Of a stretch of DNA of 59,787 bases, positions 1 to 8,704 are shown piece by piece. The notes beneath the pieces were generated by a model. That model did no database searches, was not told the DNA's origin, and saw nothing but the letters and a program-made list of their open reading frames with translations. The translations under genes were made by a program, and so were the position numbers. This DNA comes from an uncultured Prevotellaceae bacterium. GTDB lineage: Bacteria > Bacteroidota > Bacteroidia > Bacteroidales > Bacteroidaceae. Numbering within the stretch: position 1 is the stretch's first letter; the number at the start of each line of letters is the position of its first letter. The DNA lies in NCBI GenBank assembly GCA_902762325.1, contig CACWNV010000029.1:1-59787 (forward strand), given 5' to 3'.

Positions 1-632
1 AGCCACGGCTTGACGTATTCTTCCCCAGTGTTATCAACACTCTCCGGGTGTAATCCTCCTGTCGTTCCCTTCATGAACATCGTCTGGATGATGACGTGAC
101 CTTTGAAACGGATTAATTGTTCAATGACTCTTTCTATATTAAAGGACGGCTGATTGGGACGGTCTACTTTACGGATATACGTCATGTCAACGGTATCAAG
201 CTTCTGAATGTTGTTGTCTACTAATAAGAGCGCCTGGAAGACCTGTTCCCGATGAATCATGGTAGCATTGCTGAGCACACTTACTTTTGCATCAGGCGCA
301 TATTTGTCGCGCAAGGCAACGGTGTCACTGATAATTTCAGGAAATGCAGGGTGAGCTGTCGGCTCGCCATTCCCCGCAAACGTCAGAACGTCGGGTAGTT
401 GTCCTGCTGCTGTCATTTTAATCAGTTGTCGTTCCAAGGCTTCTGCAACCTCCGTGCGGGTAGGACGGGGGAGCTTTGGCTTGTAGTCGGCATTGAATCC
501 ACACTCACAATAGATACAGTCGAAGGTGCATATTTTCCCATCAGAAGGCATCAAGTTGATTCCTAATGAGATGCCCAGTCTTCTGCTATGTACTGGTCCG
601 AAGATGGGAGAAGGATAGATTATTGTACTCAT
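1..632 (-). CDS. Radical SAM protein, 5' part only (cut by left window edge)
   Basis: The frame is open from an ATG at 632 to the left edge, so about 210 N-terminal residues are visible and the C-terminus is missing. Cysteines C35, C39 and C42 form a CxxxCxxC motif (CTFDCIYC), the usual site of the 4Fe-4S cluster that binds S-adenosylmethionine. A GNGEPT stretch at residues 87-92 matches the glycine-rich SAM-binding strand of the family. The opening with GPVHSRRLG and GINLMP resembles the MoaA/NifB/wyosine-type radical SAM group (COG0731-like). The gene is divergent from ftsX, with about 120 bp between the start codons. The substrate cannot be told from the visible part. Confidence 0.85.
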   Translation of the reverse strand, partial: MSTIIYPSPIFGPVHSRRLGISLGINLMPSDGKICTFDCIYCECGFNADYKPKLPRPTRTEVAEALERQLIKMTAAGQLPDVLTFAGNGEPTAHPAFPEIISDTVALRDKYAPDAKVSVLSNATMIHREQVFQALLLVDNNIQKLDTVDMTYIRKVDRPNQPSFNIERVIEQLIRFKGHVIIQTMFMKGTTGGLHPESVDNTGEEYVKPW

Positions 633-687
633 AATAGTCGGCAAAGTTATGATTTTTTTTCCAAATTAAAAATAAATCTTAATTTTT

Positions 688-718
688 TTTGCGGTCTGTA
701 CACTTTAACGTACCTTTG
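688..718 (+). promoter_or_regulatory. Bacteroidota-type promoter for the ftsX operon
   Basis: TTTG at 688-691 is followed after 19 bp by TACCTTTG at 711-718. This matches the -33 TTTG / -7 TAnnTTTG consensus of Bacteroidota housekeeping promoters with correct spacing. It lies 33 bp before the ftsX start. Confidence 0.8.
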
Positions 719-751
719 CATGGAAATTTGGTGTAATATGTCCTTATAGAA

Positions 752-1630
752 ATGGGAAAAAAACGCAAGACAGCCCGCAGTCGTTCAGGATTGCAGGCAT
801 TTACTTTGTGCATTAGTACGGCGATGGTGCTAATTTTGTTGGGATTAGTAGTCTTCACGGTGCTGACAGGCCGTAATCTTTCATCTTACATGAAAGAGAG
901 CCTTGTCGTAACGATGATGCTTGATCAGGATATGACCAACACGGAAGCGATGCAGATGTGTAAGAAGCTTCAGGCACGTCCCTATATCAATAACATGCGG
1001 TATGTGAGTAAGGAACAGGCGTTGAAGGATGGAATAGAGGCGATGGGAGCAGACCCTACGGAGTTTGCCGAGGCTAATCCATTCCTTTCGTCTGTCGAAA
1101 TGACGTTGAGTGCAGACTATGCCAATACCGACTCTTTGAAGTGGATTGCCAAGGAACTCAAAGCCTTTCCTAAAGTCAAGGAGATCACGTATCCCGAAGA
1201 CCTTATCGATGCTGTGAATAAGAATATCGCAAAGATCAGTCTGGTGTTGTTAGTGCTGGCAGTCTTATTGACCTTCGTGTCGTTCTCCCTGATAAACAAC
1301 ACGGTACGCCTTGGCATCTATGCGCGTCGTTTCTCCATCCACACCATGAAGTTAGTCGGTGCCTCGTGGGGATTCATCCGTCGTCCCTTTGTCATGCAGG
1401 CCTTCTGGGTGGGTGTCGTTGCCGCGCTCATTGCCTGTACCGTGCTTGGGGCGTTCATCTATGCCTTGTATTACTATGAGCCCGAAATACTTAATGTGCT
1501 GAACTGGCAGGTACTGGCGATTACCGCAGCAGTTGTCCTCTTCTTCGGCATATTCATCACAACGCTCTGTGCGAATATCTCCGTTAACAAGTTCCTGAAG
1601 ATGAAAGCAGGAGAGTTGTACAAGATTTAG
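752..1630 (+). CDS. ftsX: Cell division protein FtsX (ABC-type permease)
   Basis: The product is 292 aa. It has one membrane segment near residues 17-40, a periplasmic domain of about 120 residues, then three more hydrophobic segments (about 160-185, 215-240 and 255-280). This is the four-helix FtsX layout. FtsX pairs with the ATPase FtsE in the inner membrane and controls cell-wall hydrolases at the division site. The ATPase gene is not adjacent. It is the first gene of a tight + strand cluster with DUF3098, uppP, truB, queA and folK, a gene order I recognise from Bacteroidota genomes. The start at 752 lies 33 bp after a good promoter. Confidence 0.92.
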   Translation: MGKKRKTARSRSGLQAFTLCISTAMVLILLGLVVFTVLTGRNLSSYMKESLVVTMMLDQDMTNTEAMQMCKKLQARPYINNMRYVSKEQALKDGIEAMGADPTEFAEANPFLSSVEMTLSADYANTDSLKWIAKELKAFPKVKEITYPEDLIDAVNKNIAKISLVLLVLAVLLTFVSFSLINNTVRLGIYARRFSIHTMKLVGASWGFIRRPFVMQAFWVGVVAALIACTVLGAFIYALYYYEPEILNVLNWQVLAITAAVVLFFGIFITTLCANISVNKFLKMKAGELYKI

Positions 1631-1654
1631 AGTGTAGATATAATCAGATAATTC

Positions 1655-1879
1655 ATGAGAAAAAATTTTGCCTTCGACAAGTTCAATTTTATCCTGTTGG
1701 CTGTCGGTATGTTGATTGTTATCATCGGTTTCGTTCTGATGAGTGGTGCAGGATCGAATGAGACTACGTTTAATGAGGACATCTTCAGTCCCATGCGTAT
1801 CAAAGTGGCACCTGTCATCTGCTTTGTCGGCTTTATCTCGATGATTTATGCCATTATTCATAAGCCTAAAAGCGAATAA
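1655..1879 (+). CDS. DUF3098 small membrane protein
   Basis: A 74-aa protein with two hydrophobic helices (about residues 11-30 and 50-68) separated by a short polar loop. A basic, aromatic N-terminus (RKNFAFDKFNF) and the FSPMRIKVAP stretch before helix 2 fit the DUF3098 family. Members sit between ftsX and uppP in Bacteroidota, as here. The function is unknown; the context suggests an envelope or division role. It lies 24 bp after ftsX and 3 bp before uppP, so it is almost certainly co-transcribed. Confidence 0.85.
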   Translation: MRKNFAFDKFNFILLAVGMLIVIIGFVLMSGAGSNETTFNEDIFSPMRIKVAPVICFVGFISMIYAIIHKPKSE

Positions 1880-1882
1880 GAA

Positions 1883-2752
1883 ATGGATTGGATAGAAACT
1901 ATCATTATTGCCGTTGTTGAAGGATTGACGGAATTTCTTCCCGTTTCATCTACGGGACACATGATCATCACACAAAACCTGCTAGGACTGACACCCGAGA
2001 GTATGTCGGAGACCGATAAGGCATTTGTGCATGCGTTCACCTTTATTATTCAGTTTGGTGCCATCTTGTCGGTGGTATGCCTCTATTGGAAGCGTTTCTT
2101 CCAGTTTGACAATACACCTGCAGGGAGCGGCGTATTTGGGAAATTAAAACACAAGTTTTATTTCTACTGGCTGCTCATCGTCGGTGTGTTGCCAGCTGTC
2201 ATCGTGGGACTGGCTGCCAAGAAGTCGGGCTTGCTCGACTGGCTGCTTGATAGCGTGGAGGTGGTTGCCATCATGCTTGTGCTGGGTGGTGTGTTCATGT
2301 TGTTTTGCGACAAGTTGTTCAATAAGGGCAACGACGCAACAAGAGTCAATGAGAAGCGGGCATTCAACATCGGTCTGTACCAGTGTATATCTGTCATTCC
2401 CGGGGTGTCACGTTCGATGGCAACCATTGTCGGAGGAATGACGCAGGGGCTTACCCGTAAGAGAGCTGCCGAGTTCTCTTTCTTCCTCGCCGTTCCTACC
2501 ATGGCAGGAGCAACATTACTCGACCTGCTCGACCTGTTGAAGGAAGACACGGCTTGGGCTACCAGTCACAATATAGCCATGCTGGTGCTGGGTTGCGTTG
2601 TCGCTTTCTTTGTGGCACTCTTTGCCATGAAGTGGTTTGTGTCATTCTTGACGAAATACGGTTTCAAGGCATTCGGTTACTATCGCATCGTAGTGGGGGC
2701 AATCATCATTGCCTTGCTACTGACCGGACATTCACTTGTAATGGTAGACTAA
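1883..2752 (+). CDS. uppP: Undecaprenyl-diphosphatase UppP (BacA)
   Basis: A 289-aa polytopic inner-membrane protein. It removes one phosphate from undecaprenyl pyrophosphate so the lipid carrier can be reused for peptidoglycan and O-antigen synthesis; its overproduction is linked with bacitracin resistance. Both family signatures are present: EFLPVSSTGHMI near residues 17-28 and PGVSRSMATI near residues 173-182. Their acidic, serine and arginine residues form the active site. The length is slightly above the usual ~270 aa because of a loop around residues 70-85. The stop codon abuts the ATG of truB with no spacer, which suggests translational coupling. Confidence 0.95.
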   Translation: MDWIETIIIAVVEGLTEFLPVSSTGHMIITQNLLGLTPESMSETDKAFVHAFTFIIQFGAILSVVCLYWKRFFQFDNTPAGSGVFGKLKHKFYFYWLLIVGVLPAVIVGLAAKKSGLLDWLLDSVEVVAIMLVLGGVFMLFCDKLFNKGNDATRVNEKRAFNIGLYQCISVIPGVSRSMATIVGGMTQGLTRKRAAEFSFFLAVPTMAGATLLDLLDLLKEDTAWATSHNIAMLVLGCVVAFFVALFAMKWFVSFLTKYGFKAFGYYRIVVGAIIIALLLTGHSLVMVD

Positions 2753-3448
2753 ATGAATTTTCAGGAAGGAGCCATATTTGCCATCGATAAACCCTACCGC
2801 ATGTCAAGCTTCGGTGCCTTGGCACATGTGCGCTATCTTATTTCAAAGAAAGTAGGAGTAAAGCGTGTCAAGACCGGTCATGCAGGAACACTTGACCCGC
2901 TTGCTACGGGCGTGCTCATCATCTGCACGGGGAAGTGTACGAAGCAGATAGAGCAGTTGCAGGGTCAGACAAAAGAATACACGGCAACATTGCAGCTTGG
3001 TGCCACCACGGCCAGTTACGACCGTGAGCATACGGTAAATCAGACCTTCCCGACGAAACATATCACCCTTGAACTGATTCAGCGCACACTGACCCAGTTT
3101 GAGGGAAACATCATGCAGGTGCCCCCTGTCTATTCGGCTTGCATGGTTGATGGTCACAGGGCATACAAGATGGCACGCCGCGGCGATGAAGTGCAACTGG
3201 CTCCCAAGCCCGTGCGTATAGACGAAATAGAGTTGCTCGAGTTTCATCCCGACATGATGCAGATGAGCATCCGCGTCGTCTGTGGTAAGGGTACTTACAT
3301 TCGCTCTTTGGCGCGAGATATCGGCAGAGCTCTTGCCAGTGGTGCATTTCTCACTTCGTTGCGTCGCACACGTGTCGGAGACTTCCGTGTAGAAGACAGC
3401 GTGTCGTTCGACCATTTCCAGGAATGGCTTGATGAACAATGCGTTTAA
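2753..3448 (+). CDS. truB: tRNA pseudouridine(55) synthase TruB
   Basis: A 231-aa enzyme that converts U55 in the T-loop of tRNAs to pseudouridine. It opens with the family pattern IDKPYRMSS and has the catalytic motif GHAGTLDPLATGVL with Asp48. Other TruB blocks seen are KEYTATLQLG, VPPVYSACMVDGHRAYKMAR and GTYIRSLARDIG. The protein is shorter than E. coli TruB (~314 aa) because the C-terminal PUA-like extension is absent, which is common in Bacteroidota. The ATG directly follows the uppP stop. Confidence 0.95.
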   Translation: MNFQEGAIFAIDKPYRMSSFGALAHVRYLISKKVGVKRVKTGHAGTLDPLATGVLIICTGKCTKQIEQLQGQTKEYTATLQLGATTASYDREHTVNQTFPTKHITLELIQRTLTQFEGNIMQVPPVYSACMVDGHRAYKMARRGDEVQLAPKPVRIDEIELLEFHPDMMQMSIRVVCGKGTYIRSLARDIGRALASGAFLTSLRRTRVGDFRVEDSVSFDHFQEWLDEQCV

Positions 3449-3479
3449 GATAAAAATAGTGTCAGCATAAAATAATAAT

Positions 3480-4646
3480 ATGAAATTATCACAGTTCAAG
3501 TTTAAATTGCCAGAGGAGCTGATAGCACTCTATCCGCACAGTTTGTATCGTGAGTTTGAAACTGAAGATGGTGGAAAGGAAACCTTCCGCTTCACTCGTC
3601 GTGACGAGTGTAAGCTGATGGTCTTGCATCGTAAGTCACAGACAATAGATATGTATAAGCATGATGCTGACGGGAATCCCATAGAAGGCGAATATCTTGA
3701 TTTCCGCAATGTCTTGGACTATTTTGATGAAGGCGACACTTTCATTTTCAATGATACAAAGGTGTTTCCTGCCCGCCTGTATGGAACAAAGGAAAAAACC
3801 GATGCAAAGATTGAAGTGTTTCTGCTCCGTGAACTGAACAAGGAGATGCGCCTGTGGGATGTACTGGTGGAACCCGCACGTAAGATCCGTATCGGCAACA
3901 AGCTTTTCTTTGACGAAAGTGGTACGATGGTGGCAGAAGTAATAGACAATACGACGAGTCGTGGTCGCACATTGCGCTTCCTTTATGACTGTCCCCATGA
4001 TGAGTTCAAACAAGAGCTATTTGCCTTAGGTGAGGCACCGCTTCCACGCTATGTCATCGACCGCCGTGAGAACCATCATGGTACTCCAGAGGACATGGAG
4101 GACTTCCAGTGTATCTTCGCCAAGAACGAGGGGGCAGTGACCGCCCCGGCTACAGGCTTGCATTTCAGTCGTGAGCTGATGAAACGCATGGAGATCCGAG
4201 GCATAAACTTTGCCTATGTCACCTTGCATTGCGGATTGGGTAATTTCCATGGCATTGAGGTGGAAGACCTGACAAAGCATAAGATGGATTCAGAGCAGAT
4301 GTTCATTAGTTCTGAGGCTTGCGAGATTGTCAACAGGACAAAGAAGAGCGGGCATCATATTTGTGCCGTTGGTACCAGTGTGGTGAAGGCTACAGAGACA
4401 GCCGTGGGCACCGATGGAATGCTGAAGGAATATGAGGGCTGGACTAACAAGTTCATCTTCCCGCCATACGAGTTCGGTCTCGCCGATACCATGATAGCCA
4501 ACTTCTATCATCCGTTGTCAACATTACTGATGGAAACGGCTGCTTTTGGCGGATATGAGCTTGTGATGAAGGCTTACGATCTGGCGGTGAAGAACAATTA
4601 TAAGTTCGGTTGTTTCGGAGACGCTTTGCTTATCCTCAATGATTGA
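3480..4646 (+). CDS. queA: S-adenosylmethionine:tRNA ribosyltransferase-isomerase QueA
   Basis: QueA transfers and isomerises the ribosyl group of SAM onto preQ1-tRNA, forming epoxyqueuosine in the queuosine pathway. Family blocks seen are [51 protein letters not shown]-like [11 protein letters not shown] and FIFPPYEF. The product is 388 aa, about 40 longer than typical QueA (~345-350 aa). The extra residues lie in the N-terminal third, around residues 25-65 ([17 protein letters not shown] and [10 protein letters not shown]). It sits 31 bp after truB and 6 bp before folK in the same operon. Confidence 0.94.
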   Translation: MKLSQFKFKLPEELIALYPHSLYREFETEDGGKETFRFTRRDECKLMVLHRKSQTIDMYKHDADGNPIEGEYLDFRNVLDYFDEGDTFIFNDTKVFPARLYGTKEKTDAKIEVFLLRELNKEMRLWDVLVEPARKIRIGNKLFFDESGTMVAEVIDNTTSRGRTLRFLYDCPHDEFKQELFALGEAPLPRYVIDRRENHHGTPEDMEDFQCIFAKNEGAVTAPATGLHFSRELMKRMEIRGINFAYVTLHCGLGNFHGIEVEDLTKHKMDSEQMFISSEACEIVNRTKKSGHHICAVGTSVVKATETAVGTDGMLKEYEGWTNKFIFPPYEFGLADTMIANFYHPLSTLLMETAAFGGYELVMKAYDLAVKNNYKFGCFGDALLILND

Positions 4647-4652
4647 TAACAG

Positions 4653-5063
4653 GTGACAGTTGTCTATTTAAGTCTTGGCTCGAATTTAGGACATCGCCGG
4701 TTGACTATATGGCGGGCTATCAGACTGATAGAAAGCCAAATCGGCACGGTCGTGCGCCGTTCGAGCTATCATGAAACTAAGCCGTGGGGCTTTCAGTCTG
4801 TTCATCCTTTTATCAATGCTGCGGTCTGTGTGGAAACAACGATGACACCGCGTCAGTTGCTGGAGAAGACACAACAGATAGAAAGAGAACTGGGACGCAA
4901 GACAAAATCAAGCAAGGGAGTATATCACGACCGTCCGATAGACATTGATATTCTTTTATATGGTGACCGTGTCGTGGATGAGGACGATTTAAAGATTCCA
5001 CATCCCCTGATGTATGAACGGGAGTTTGTCATGCTTCCCTTGCAGGAAATACTTGAACATTAA
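4653..5063 (+). CDS. folK: 2-amino-4-hydroxy-6-hydroxymethyldihydropteridine pyrophosphokinase
   Basis: A 136-aa HPPK enzyme that transfers pyrophosphate from ATP to the pterin precursor in folate synthesis. Visible family signatures are YLSLGSNLGHR at the N-terminus, FINAAVCVETTMTP, and the C-terminal metal-binding block RPIDIDILLYG followed by IPHPLMYEREFVMLPL. It is shorter than E. coli FolK (159 aa). The start is a GTG six bases after the queA stop, with an AGG just upstream; no ATG is available at a suitable place. It is the last gene of the ftsX operon and is closed by a strong hairpin. Confidence 0.93.
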   Translation: MTVVYLSLGSNLGHRRLTIWRAIRLIESQIGTVVRRSSYHETKPWGFQSVHPFINAAVCVETTMTPRQLLEKTQQIERELGRKTKSSKGVYHDRPIDIDILLYGDRVVDEDDLKIPHPLMYEREFVMLPLQEILEH

Positions 5064-5069
5064 CCATAA

Positions 5070-5105
5070 AAAATCCCTACTGTCGGTTGAAGCAGTAGGG
5101 ATTTT
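5070..5105. terminator. Bidirectional intrinsic terminator between folK and rpsO
   Basis: A perfect 13-bp stem (5070-5082 with 5093-5105) encloses a 10-nt loop. It has A-rich and T-rich outer edges on both sides, so it can end transcripts from folK (+) and from rpsO (-). Confidence 0.88.
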
Positions 5106-5132
5106 ATTCTTAATGAAATTCTTGAGAAACTC

Positions 5133-5405
5133 TTATCGGCGAAGACCAAGAGCTTTGATGAGAGCACGGTAGCGCTCGATGTCGCGATCCTTCAAGTAGC
5201 TAAGAAGAGAACGACGCTTACCAACAAGCTTCGTAAGAGAACGAGCAGTGTTGTGATCCTTGTGGTGCTCCTTCAGGTGCTCAGTAAGATGAGCAATACG
5301 ATAGGTGAACAATGCCACCTGACTTTCTACAGAACCGGTATCAGTTGCACCGTTCTTACCATACTTCTCAAAGATTTCAGCTTTTTTAGCTTTGTCTAAA
5401 TACAT
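5133..5405 (-). CDS. rpsO: 30S ribosomal protein S15
   Basis: A 90-aa protein of the normal S15 length (89 aa in E. coli). It binds the central domain of 16S rRNA early in 30S assembly. Signatures are [35 protein letters not shown] and the SLLSYLKD block near the C-terminus. It is monocistronic on the - strand, convergent with folK and sharing its terminator, and divergent from typA. Confidence 0.97.
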   Translation of the reverse strand: MYLDKAKKAEIFEKYGKNGATDTGSVESQVALFTYRIAHLTEHLKEHHKDHNTARSLTKLVGKRRSLLSYLKDRDIERYRALIKALGLRR

Positions 5406-5515
5406 AATTTTTAATTGATTAATAGTTAGTGCATTACATCTTTCAAATGCTCAACCAGCCTTAATCATAACTGGCAACATCTTCAAATGCATCGGATTTT
5501 CCGAATTTGCGGGTG

Positions 5516-5523
5516 CAAAGGTA
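5516..5523 (-). promoter_or_regulatory. Likely -7 element for rpsO
   Basis: On the - strand the bases read TACCTTTG, a full match to TAnnTTTG, about 110 bp before the rpsO start. No clear TTTG lies at the right distance upstream, so the call rests on the -7 box alone. The long leader may allow the autoregulation known for S15, but I see no definite pseudoknot. Confidence 0.5.
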
Positions 5524-5651
5524 CTCATATTTGCGGGAAATGGAGAAGGTTATTGTCATTAATTTTCTGTTGATAAGTCAAGTTTAACTTTTTTTGTGAT
5601 TTTGCTTCTTCATTCTTTATGAGACCGTTATCATTCTTCATTACTTTTTTG

Positions 5652-5659
5652 TACCTTTG
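5652..5659 (+). promoter_or_regulatory. Likely -7 element for typA
   Basis: TACCTTTG lies about 40 bp before the typA start and matches the Bacteroidota -7 consensus. The -33 region is not a good match. The 294-bp gap between rpsO and typA holds only these two divergent promoter boxes; no convincing gene was seen in it. Confidence 0.55.
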
Positions 5660-5699
5660 CAGCCGCAAAAGAAAGACAATTAGGTAAAATAAGATAGAT

Positions 5700-7502
5700 A
5701 TGCAAGATTTAAGGAATATCGCCATTATTGCTCACGTGGACCATGGTAAGACAACCCTTGTTGACAAGATGATGCTTGCCGGAAAACTCTTCCGTGAAGG
5801 GCAGAATAACAGTAGTCAGGTGTTAGATGCCAACGACCTTGAACGTGAGCGAGGTATTACCATTCTTTCGAAAAATGTTTCTATCAATTGGAAAGGGACG
5901 AAGATTAATATCATAGATACTCCGGGACACGCAGACTTCGGCGGAGAAGTGGAGCGAGTCCTCAATATGGCTGATGGCTGCCTGTTGCTGGTAGATGCCT
6001 TTGAAGGCCCTATGCCTCAGACACGTTTCGTGCTTCAAAAGGCTCTTCAGATTGGTTTGAAGCCTATCGTCGTCGTTAATAAGGTTGATAAGCCCAATTG
6101 TCGTCCGGAAGAGGTCTATGAGATGGTGTTTGACCTGATGTTCTCTCTGAACGCTACAGAAGACCAGCTGGATTTCCCTGTTGTCTATGGCTCGGCAAAG
6201 AACGGATGGATGGCTGAAGACTGGCGCACTCCGAGCAATGATATTGATTATCTGCTTGACAAGATTGTCGAGGTAATACCTGCTCCCCGTCAGTTGGAAG
6301 GAACGCCGCAGATGCTGATCACTTCATTAGACTATTCTAATTATACAGGCCGCATAGCCGTTGGACGTGTTCACCGTGGCATTCTTCAGGATGGTATGGC
6401 TCTGACCATCTGTCATCGTGACGGAACAAAGGAAAAGACAAAGATAAAGGAACTTCATACGTTTGAAGGAATGGGTCACGTGAAGATTGACCATGTCGAT
6501 TCAGGAGATATCTGTGCCGTTATCGGACTGGAGAAGTTCGAGATAGGCGACACGTTATGTGACCTTGAGAATCCCGAGCCTCTGCCTCCTATTGCTATCG
6601 ACGAGCCTACGATGTCAATGCTCTTTACCATCAATGATTCCCCGTTTTTCGGTCGTGAAGGTAAGTTCTGCACTTCCCGTCATATCAATGACCGTCTGAA
6701 TAAGGAATTGGAAAAGAACCTTGCCCTTCGTGTTAGTCCGTTTGAGAATTCAACAGATAGCTGGATTGTCAGCGGTCGTGGCGTTCTGCATCTGTCGGTT
6801 TTGGTTGAGACAATGCGCCGTGAAGGCTATGAGTTACAGGTGGGTCAGCCGCAGGTAATCTATAAAGAGATTGACGGTCATAAATGTGAGCCGATTGAAG
6901 AGCTGACGATTAATGTCCCCGAAGAGTTCTCAAGCAAAATGATTGATATGGTAACCCGTCGAAAGGGAGAGATGACTTCCATGGAGTCTCAGGGAGACCG
7001 AGTGAATATAGAGTTTGACATTCCGTCGCGAGGCATTATCGGTCTTCGTACCAATGTACTTACCGCCAGTCAGGGAGAAGCCATCATGGCACATCGCTTT
7101 AAAGAGTATCAGCCTTATAAGGGAGACATTGACAGGCGTACCAATGGTTCTATGATTGCCATGGAAACCGGAACCGCCTTCGCCTATTCCATTGACAAGC
7201 TTCAGGATCGTGGTAAATTCTTCATTGATCCGGGCGAAGAGGTGTATTATGGACAGGTTGTTGGTGAGCATGTACATGAGAACGACCTTGTTATCAATGT
7301 GACCAAGGCTAAGCAGCTGACCAATGTTCGTGCCTCGGGTACTGATGAGAAAGCCAGGATTATCCCGAAAGTGGTGATGAGTCTGGAGGAATGTCTGGAG
7401 TACATCAAGGCAGATGAGTATGTTGAAGTCACTCCTAAGTCGATGAGGATGCGCAAGATTATCCTTGATCATCTGGAGCGTAAGCGTGCGAATAAAGAGT
7501 AG
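5700..7502 (+). CDS. typA: Ribosome-associated GTPase TypA/BipA
   Basis: A 600-aa translational GTPase. The G motifs are clear: AHVDHGKTT (G1, about residues 10-18), RERGITI (G2), DTPGHADF (G3) and NKVDK (G4). They are followed by an EF-Tu domain-2-like region, EF-G domain III/V-like parts and the TypA-specific C-terminal domain. The length is typical (E. coli BipA is 607 aa). TypA binds the 70S ribosome and helps ribosome assembly and stress adaptation, especially in the cold. It stands alone with its own -7 box upstream and a hairpin downstream. Confidence 0.96.
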   Translation: MQDLRNIAIIAHVDHGKTTLVDKMMLAGKLFREGQNNSSQVLDANDLERERGITILSKNVSINWKGTKINIIDTPGHADFGGEVERVLNMADGCLLLVDAFEGPMPQTRFVLQKALQIGLKPIVVVNKVDKPNCRPEEVYEMVFDLMFSLNATEDQLDFPVVYGSAKNGWMAEDWRTPSNDIDYLLDKIVEVIPAPRQLEGTPQMLITSLDYSNYTGRIAVGRVHRGILQDGMALTICHRDGTKEKTKIKELHTFEGMGHVKIDHVDSGDICAVIGLEKFEIGDTLCDLENPEPLPPIAIDEPTMSMLFTINDSPFFGREGKFCTSRHINDRLNKELEKNLALRVSPFENSTDSWIVSGRGVLHLSVLVETMRREGYELQVGQPQVIYKEIDGHKCEPIEELTINVPEEFSSKMIDMVTRRKGEMTSMESQGDRVNIEFDIPSRGIIGLRTNVLTASQGEAIMAHRFKEYQPYKGDIDRRTNGSMIAMETGTAFAYSIDKLQDRGKFFIDPGEEVYYGQVVGEHVHENDLVINVTKAKQLTNVRASGTDEKARIIPKVVMSLEECLEYIKADEYVEVTPKSMRMRKIILDHLERKRANKE

Positions 7503-7538
7503 AGTTTGTATCGTTTGTAATTAATTGCGATAAGAGAG

Positions 7539-7577
7539 AATAGCCTGTACCAGTTTGTTTGGTTCAGGCTATTTTCT
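7539..7577 (+). terminator. Intrinsic terminator after typA
   Basis: Stem 7539-7547 pairs with 7565-7573 (nine bp, AATAGCCTG with CAGGCTATT), followed by TTTC-rich sequence. It lies 37 bp after the typA stop. Confidence 0.7.
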
Positions 7578-7685
7578 TATTATGGATAGTTAAGTTTTAT
7601 TTCAGTTGTATCTTTAGCAACTTGTTGGGACTGACGGTAAAGCTGAGCGTCTTTTCCCGTTGAAACATAGTATTTATTTCCGCCT

Positions 7686-7795
7686 CGTAAACGATACATT
7701 TAGACCACGTAAACGATACATTTAGCCTGCCTAAACGATACATTTAGAGAGCGTAAACGATACATTTAGACCTCAAAAACAATATGTTTATGAAT
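7686..7795. repeat. 22-bp tandem array between typA and mtnN (4 near-identical units plus 1 degenerate)
   Basis: Units start at 7686, 7708, 7730, 7752 and 7774, an exact 22-bp period. The first four share the core TAAACGATACATTTA, which is a 15-bp dyad (TAAA, 7 bp, TTTA). The fifth is diverged but keeps AAA, 7 bp, TTTA in phase. The array lies between the 3' ends of two convergent genes. No open frame of note crosses it. Confidence 0.92.
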
Positions 7796-7848
7796 TCCGA
7801 ATATTCAGACAATTAGATGCCGTCGAACTCTCGTTCAAGGAATAAAAG

Positions 7849-8559
7849 TCAGCCTTTTATATTCAGCAGGAACTCTTTCGTGACATTGAAGGAGCCTTCG
7901 GCCATGCGCTCCCAGAAGTCGAAGTATTGAGAGGCTTTTGTATCCCGCAAAGGTACATCGCTGATGATGCGGAAAGAGATGAACGGTGTGTGATACAGAT
8001 AGCATGTCTGGGCGATGGAACAGCTTTCCATGTCCACCGCTTTCGCTTCCGGGAACTTGTCAAGAATGCCCTGCATCTTATTCTTGTCATCTACAAACCA
8101 ATCACCGCTTACGATAAGACCTTTATGCAAAGTGATGGATTGAGTCCTCAGATGTTCCATAAAACCGTCCCCGATAATCATTTCCTTTCCGTCAGGTCTT
8201 CCGTCAAAAGAAGGAGGAAGGCCGACGAACTGGCCATATTCTACTTCACTTCCACAATAAACATCATGGTAGCGGTATTCAGTTCCCATCACTACATCCA
8301 GCGGATTCATGTCGATGGCAGCTCCGCCGGCGACACCAGAAGAAACAATCAGGTCGGGATGAAAGCTGTTGATCATCTCAACCGTTCCTATTGCGGCATT
8401 CACCTTCCCTATGCCGCATTTCTGAAGAATGAGACGATGATGAAGCAAGTTGCCGATAAAATAGTCTTTGCCATTGATTGTCTCAGCCTTGCAATCATCG
8501 AGAATCGTCTTTAGCTGGACAAATTCTTTGTCCATTGCGACAATAACGCCAATTTTCAT
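7849..8559 (-). CDS. mtnN: 5'-methylthioadenosine/S-adenosylhomocysteine nucleosidase
   Basis: A 236-aa MTAN-family nucleosidase. It cleaves adenine from methylthioadenosine and S-adenosylhomocysteine in SAM recycling. It opens with GVIVAMDKE, including the Glu expected near residue 12. It has SSGVAGG near residues 73-79, the ribose-binding AVDMES motif and RIISD, which carries the catalytic Asp. The middle has a slightly longer loop (YGQFVGLPPSFDGRPDG) than the E. coli enzyme (232 aa). It is a single gene on the - strand; no downstream hairpin was found before the 22-bp array. Confidence 0.9.
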   Translation of the reverse strand: MKIGVIVAMDKEFVQLKTILDDCKAETINGKDYFIGNLLHHRLILQKCGIGKVNAAIGTVEMINSFHPDLIVSSGVAGGAAIDMNPLDVVMGTEYRYHDVYCGSEVEYGQFVGLPPSFDGRPDGKEMIIGDGFMEHLRTQSITLHKGLIVSGDWFVDDKNKMQGILDKFPEAKAVDMESCSIAQTCYLYHTPFISFRIISDVPLRDTKASQYFDFWERMAEGSFNVTKEFLLNIKG

Positions 8560-8585
8560 CTTTGAAACTCCTTTTGTTTTGATTG

Positions 8586-8593
8586 CAAAAGTA
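8586..8593 (-). promoter_or_regulatory. -7 element for mtnN
   Basis: The - strand reads TACTTTTG, matching TAnnTTTG, about 30 bp before the mtnN start codon. No clean -33 TTTG is visible. Confidence 0.55.
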
Positions 8594-8666
8594 CAAATTT
8601 CTCTCTAATAATCCTCGTTTTTCAATTTATTTTAGCCAAACTGGTGAGTTATTGGGAAATTTTATG

Positions 8667-8674
8667 TAAGTTTG
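8667..8674 (+). promoter_or_regulatory. -7 element for the yfhO-like gene
   Basis: TAAGTTTG matches TAnnTTTG and lies 31 bp before the ATG at 8705. It decides the start: an in-frame TTG at 8672 would fall inside this box, so the shorter ATG start is preferred. Confidence 0.6.
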
Positions 8675-8704
8675 CAATCAGAAAACATAAACAACTATCA
8701 ACTC

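Noticed and set aside
2843-3499. 218-codon open frame antisense to truB
   Set aside because: Covered by a clear TruB gene with all motifs; the antisense product is low-complexity Cys/His/Leu-rich and has no recognised domain.
5525-5725. 66-codon frame between rpsO and typA
   Set aside because: It overlaps the typA start and its promoter and encodes Lys/Leu-rich low-complexity sequence.
7686-7795. CRISPR array
   Set aside because: Units are directly adjacent at 22 bp with no unique spacers and no cas genes nearby. The same holds for the arrays at 20.9, 50.6 and 56.0 kb.
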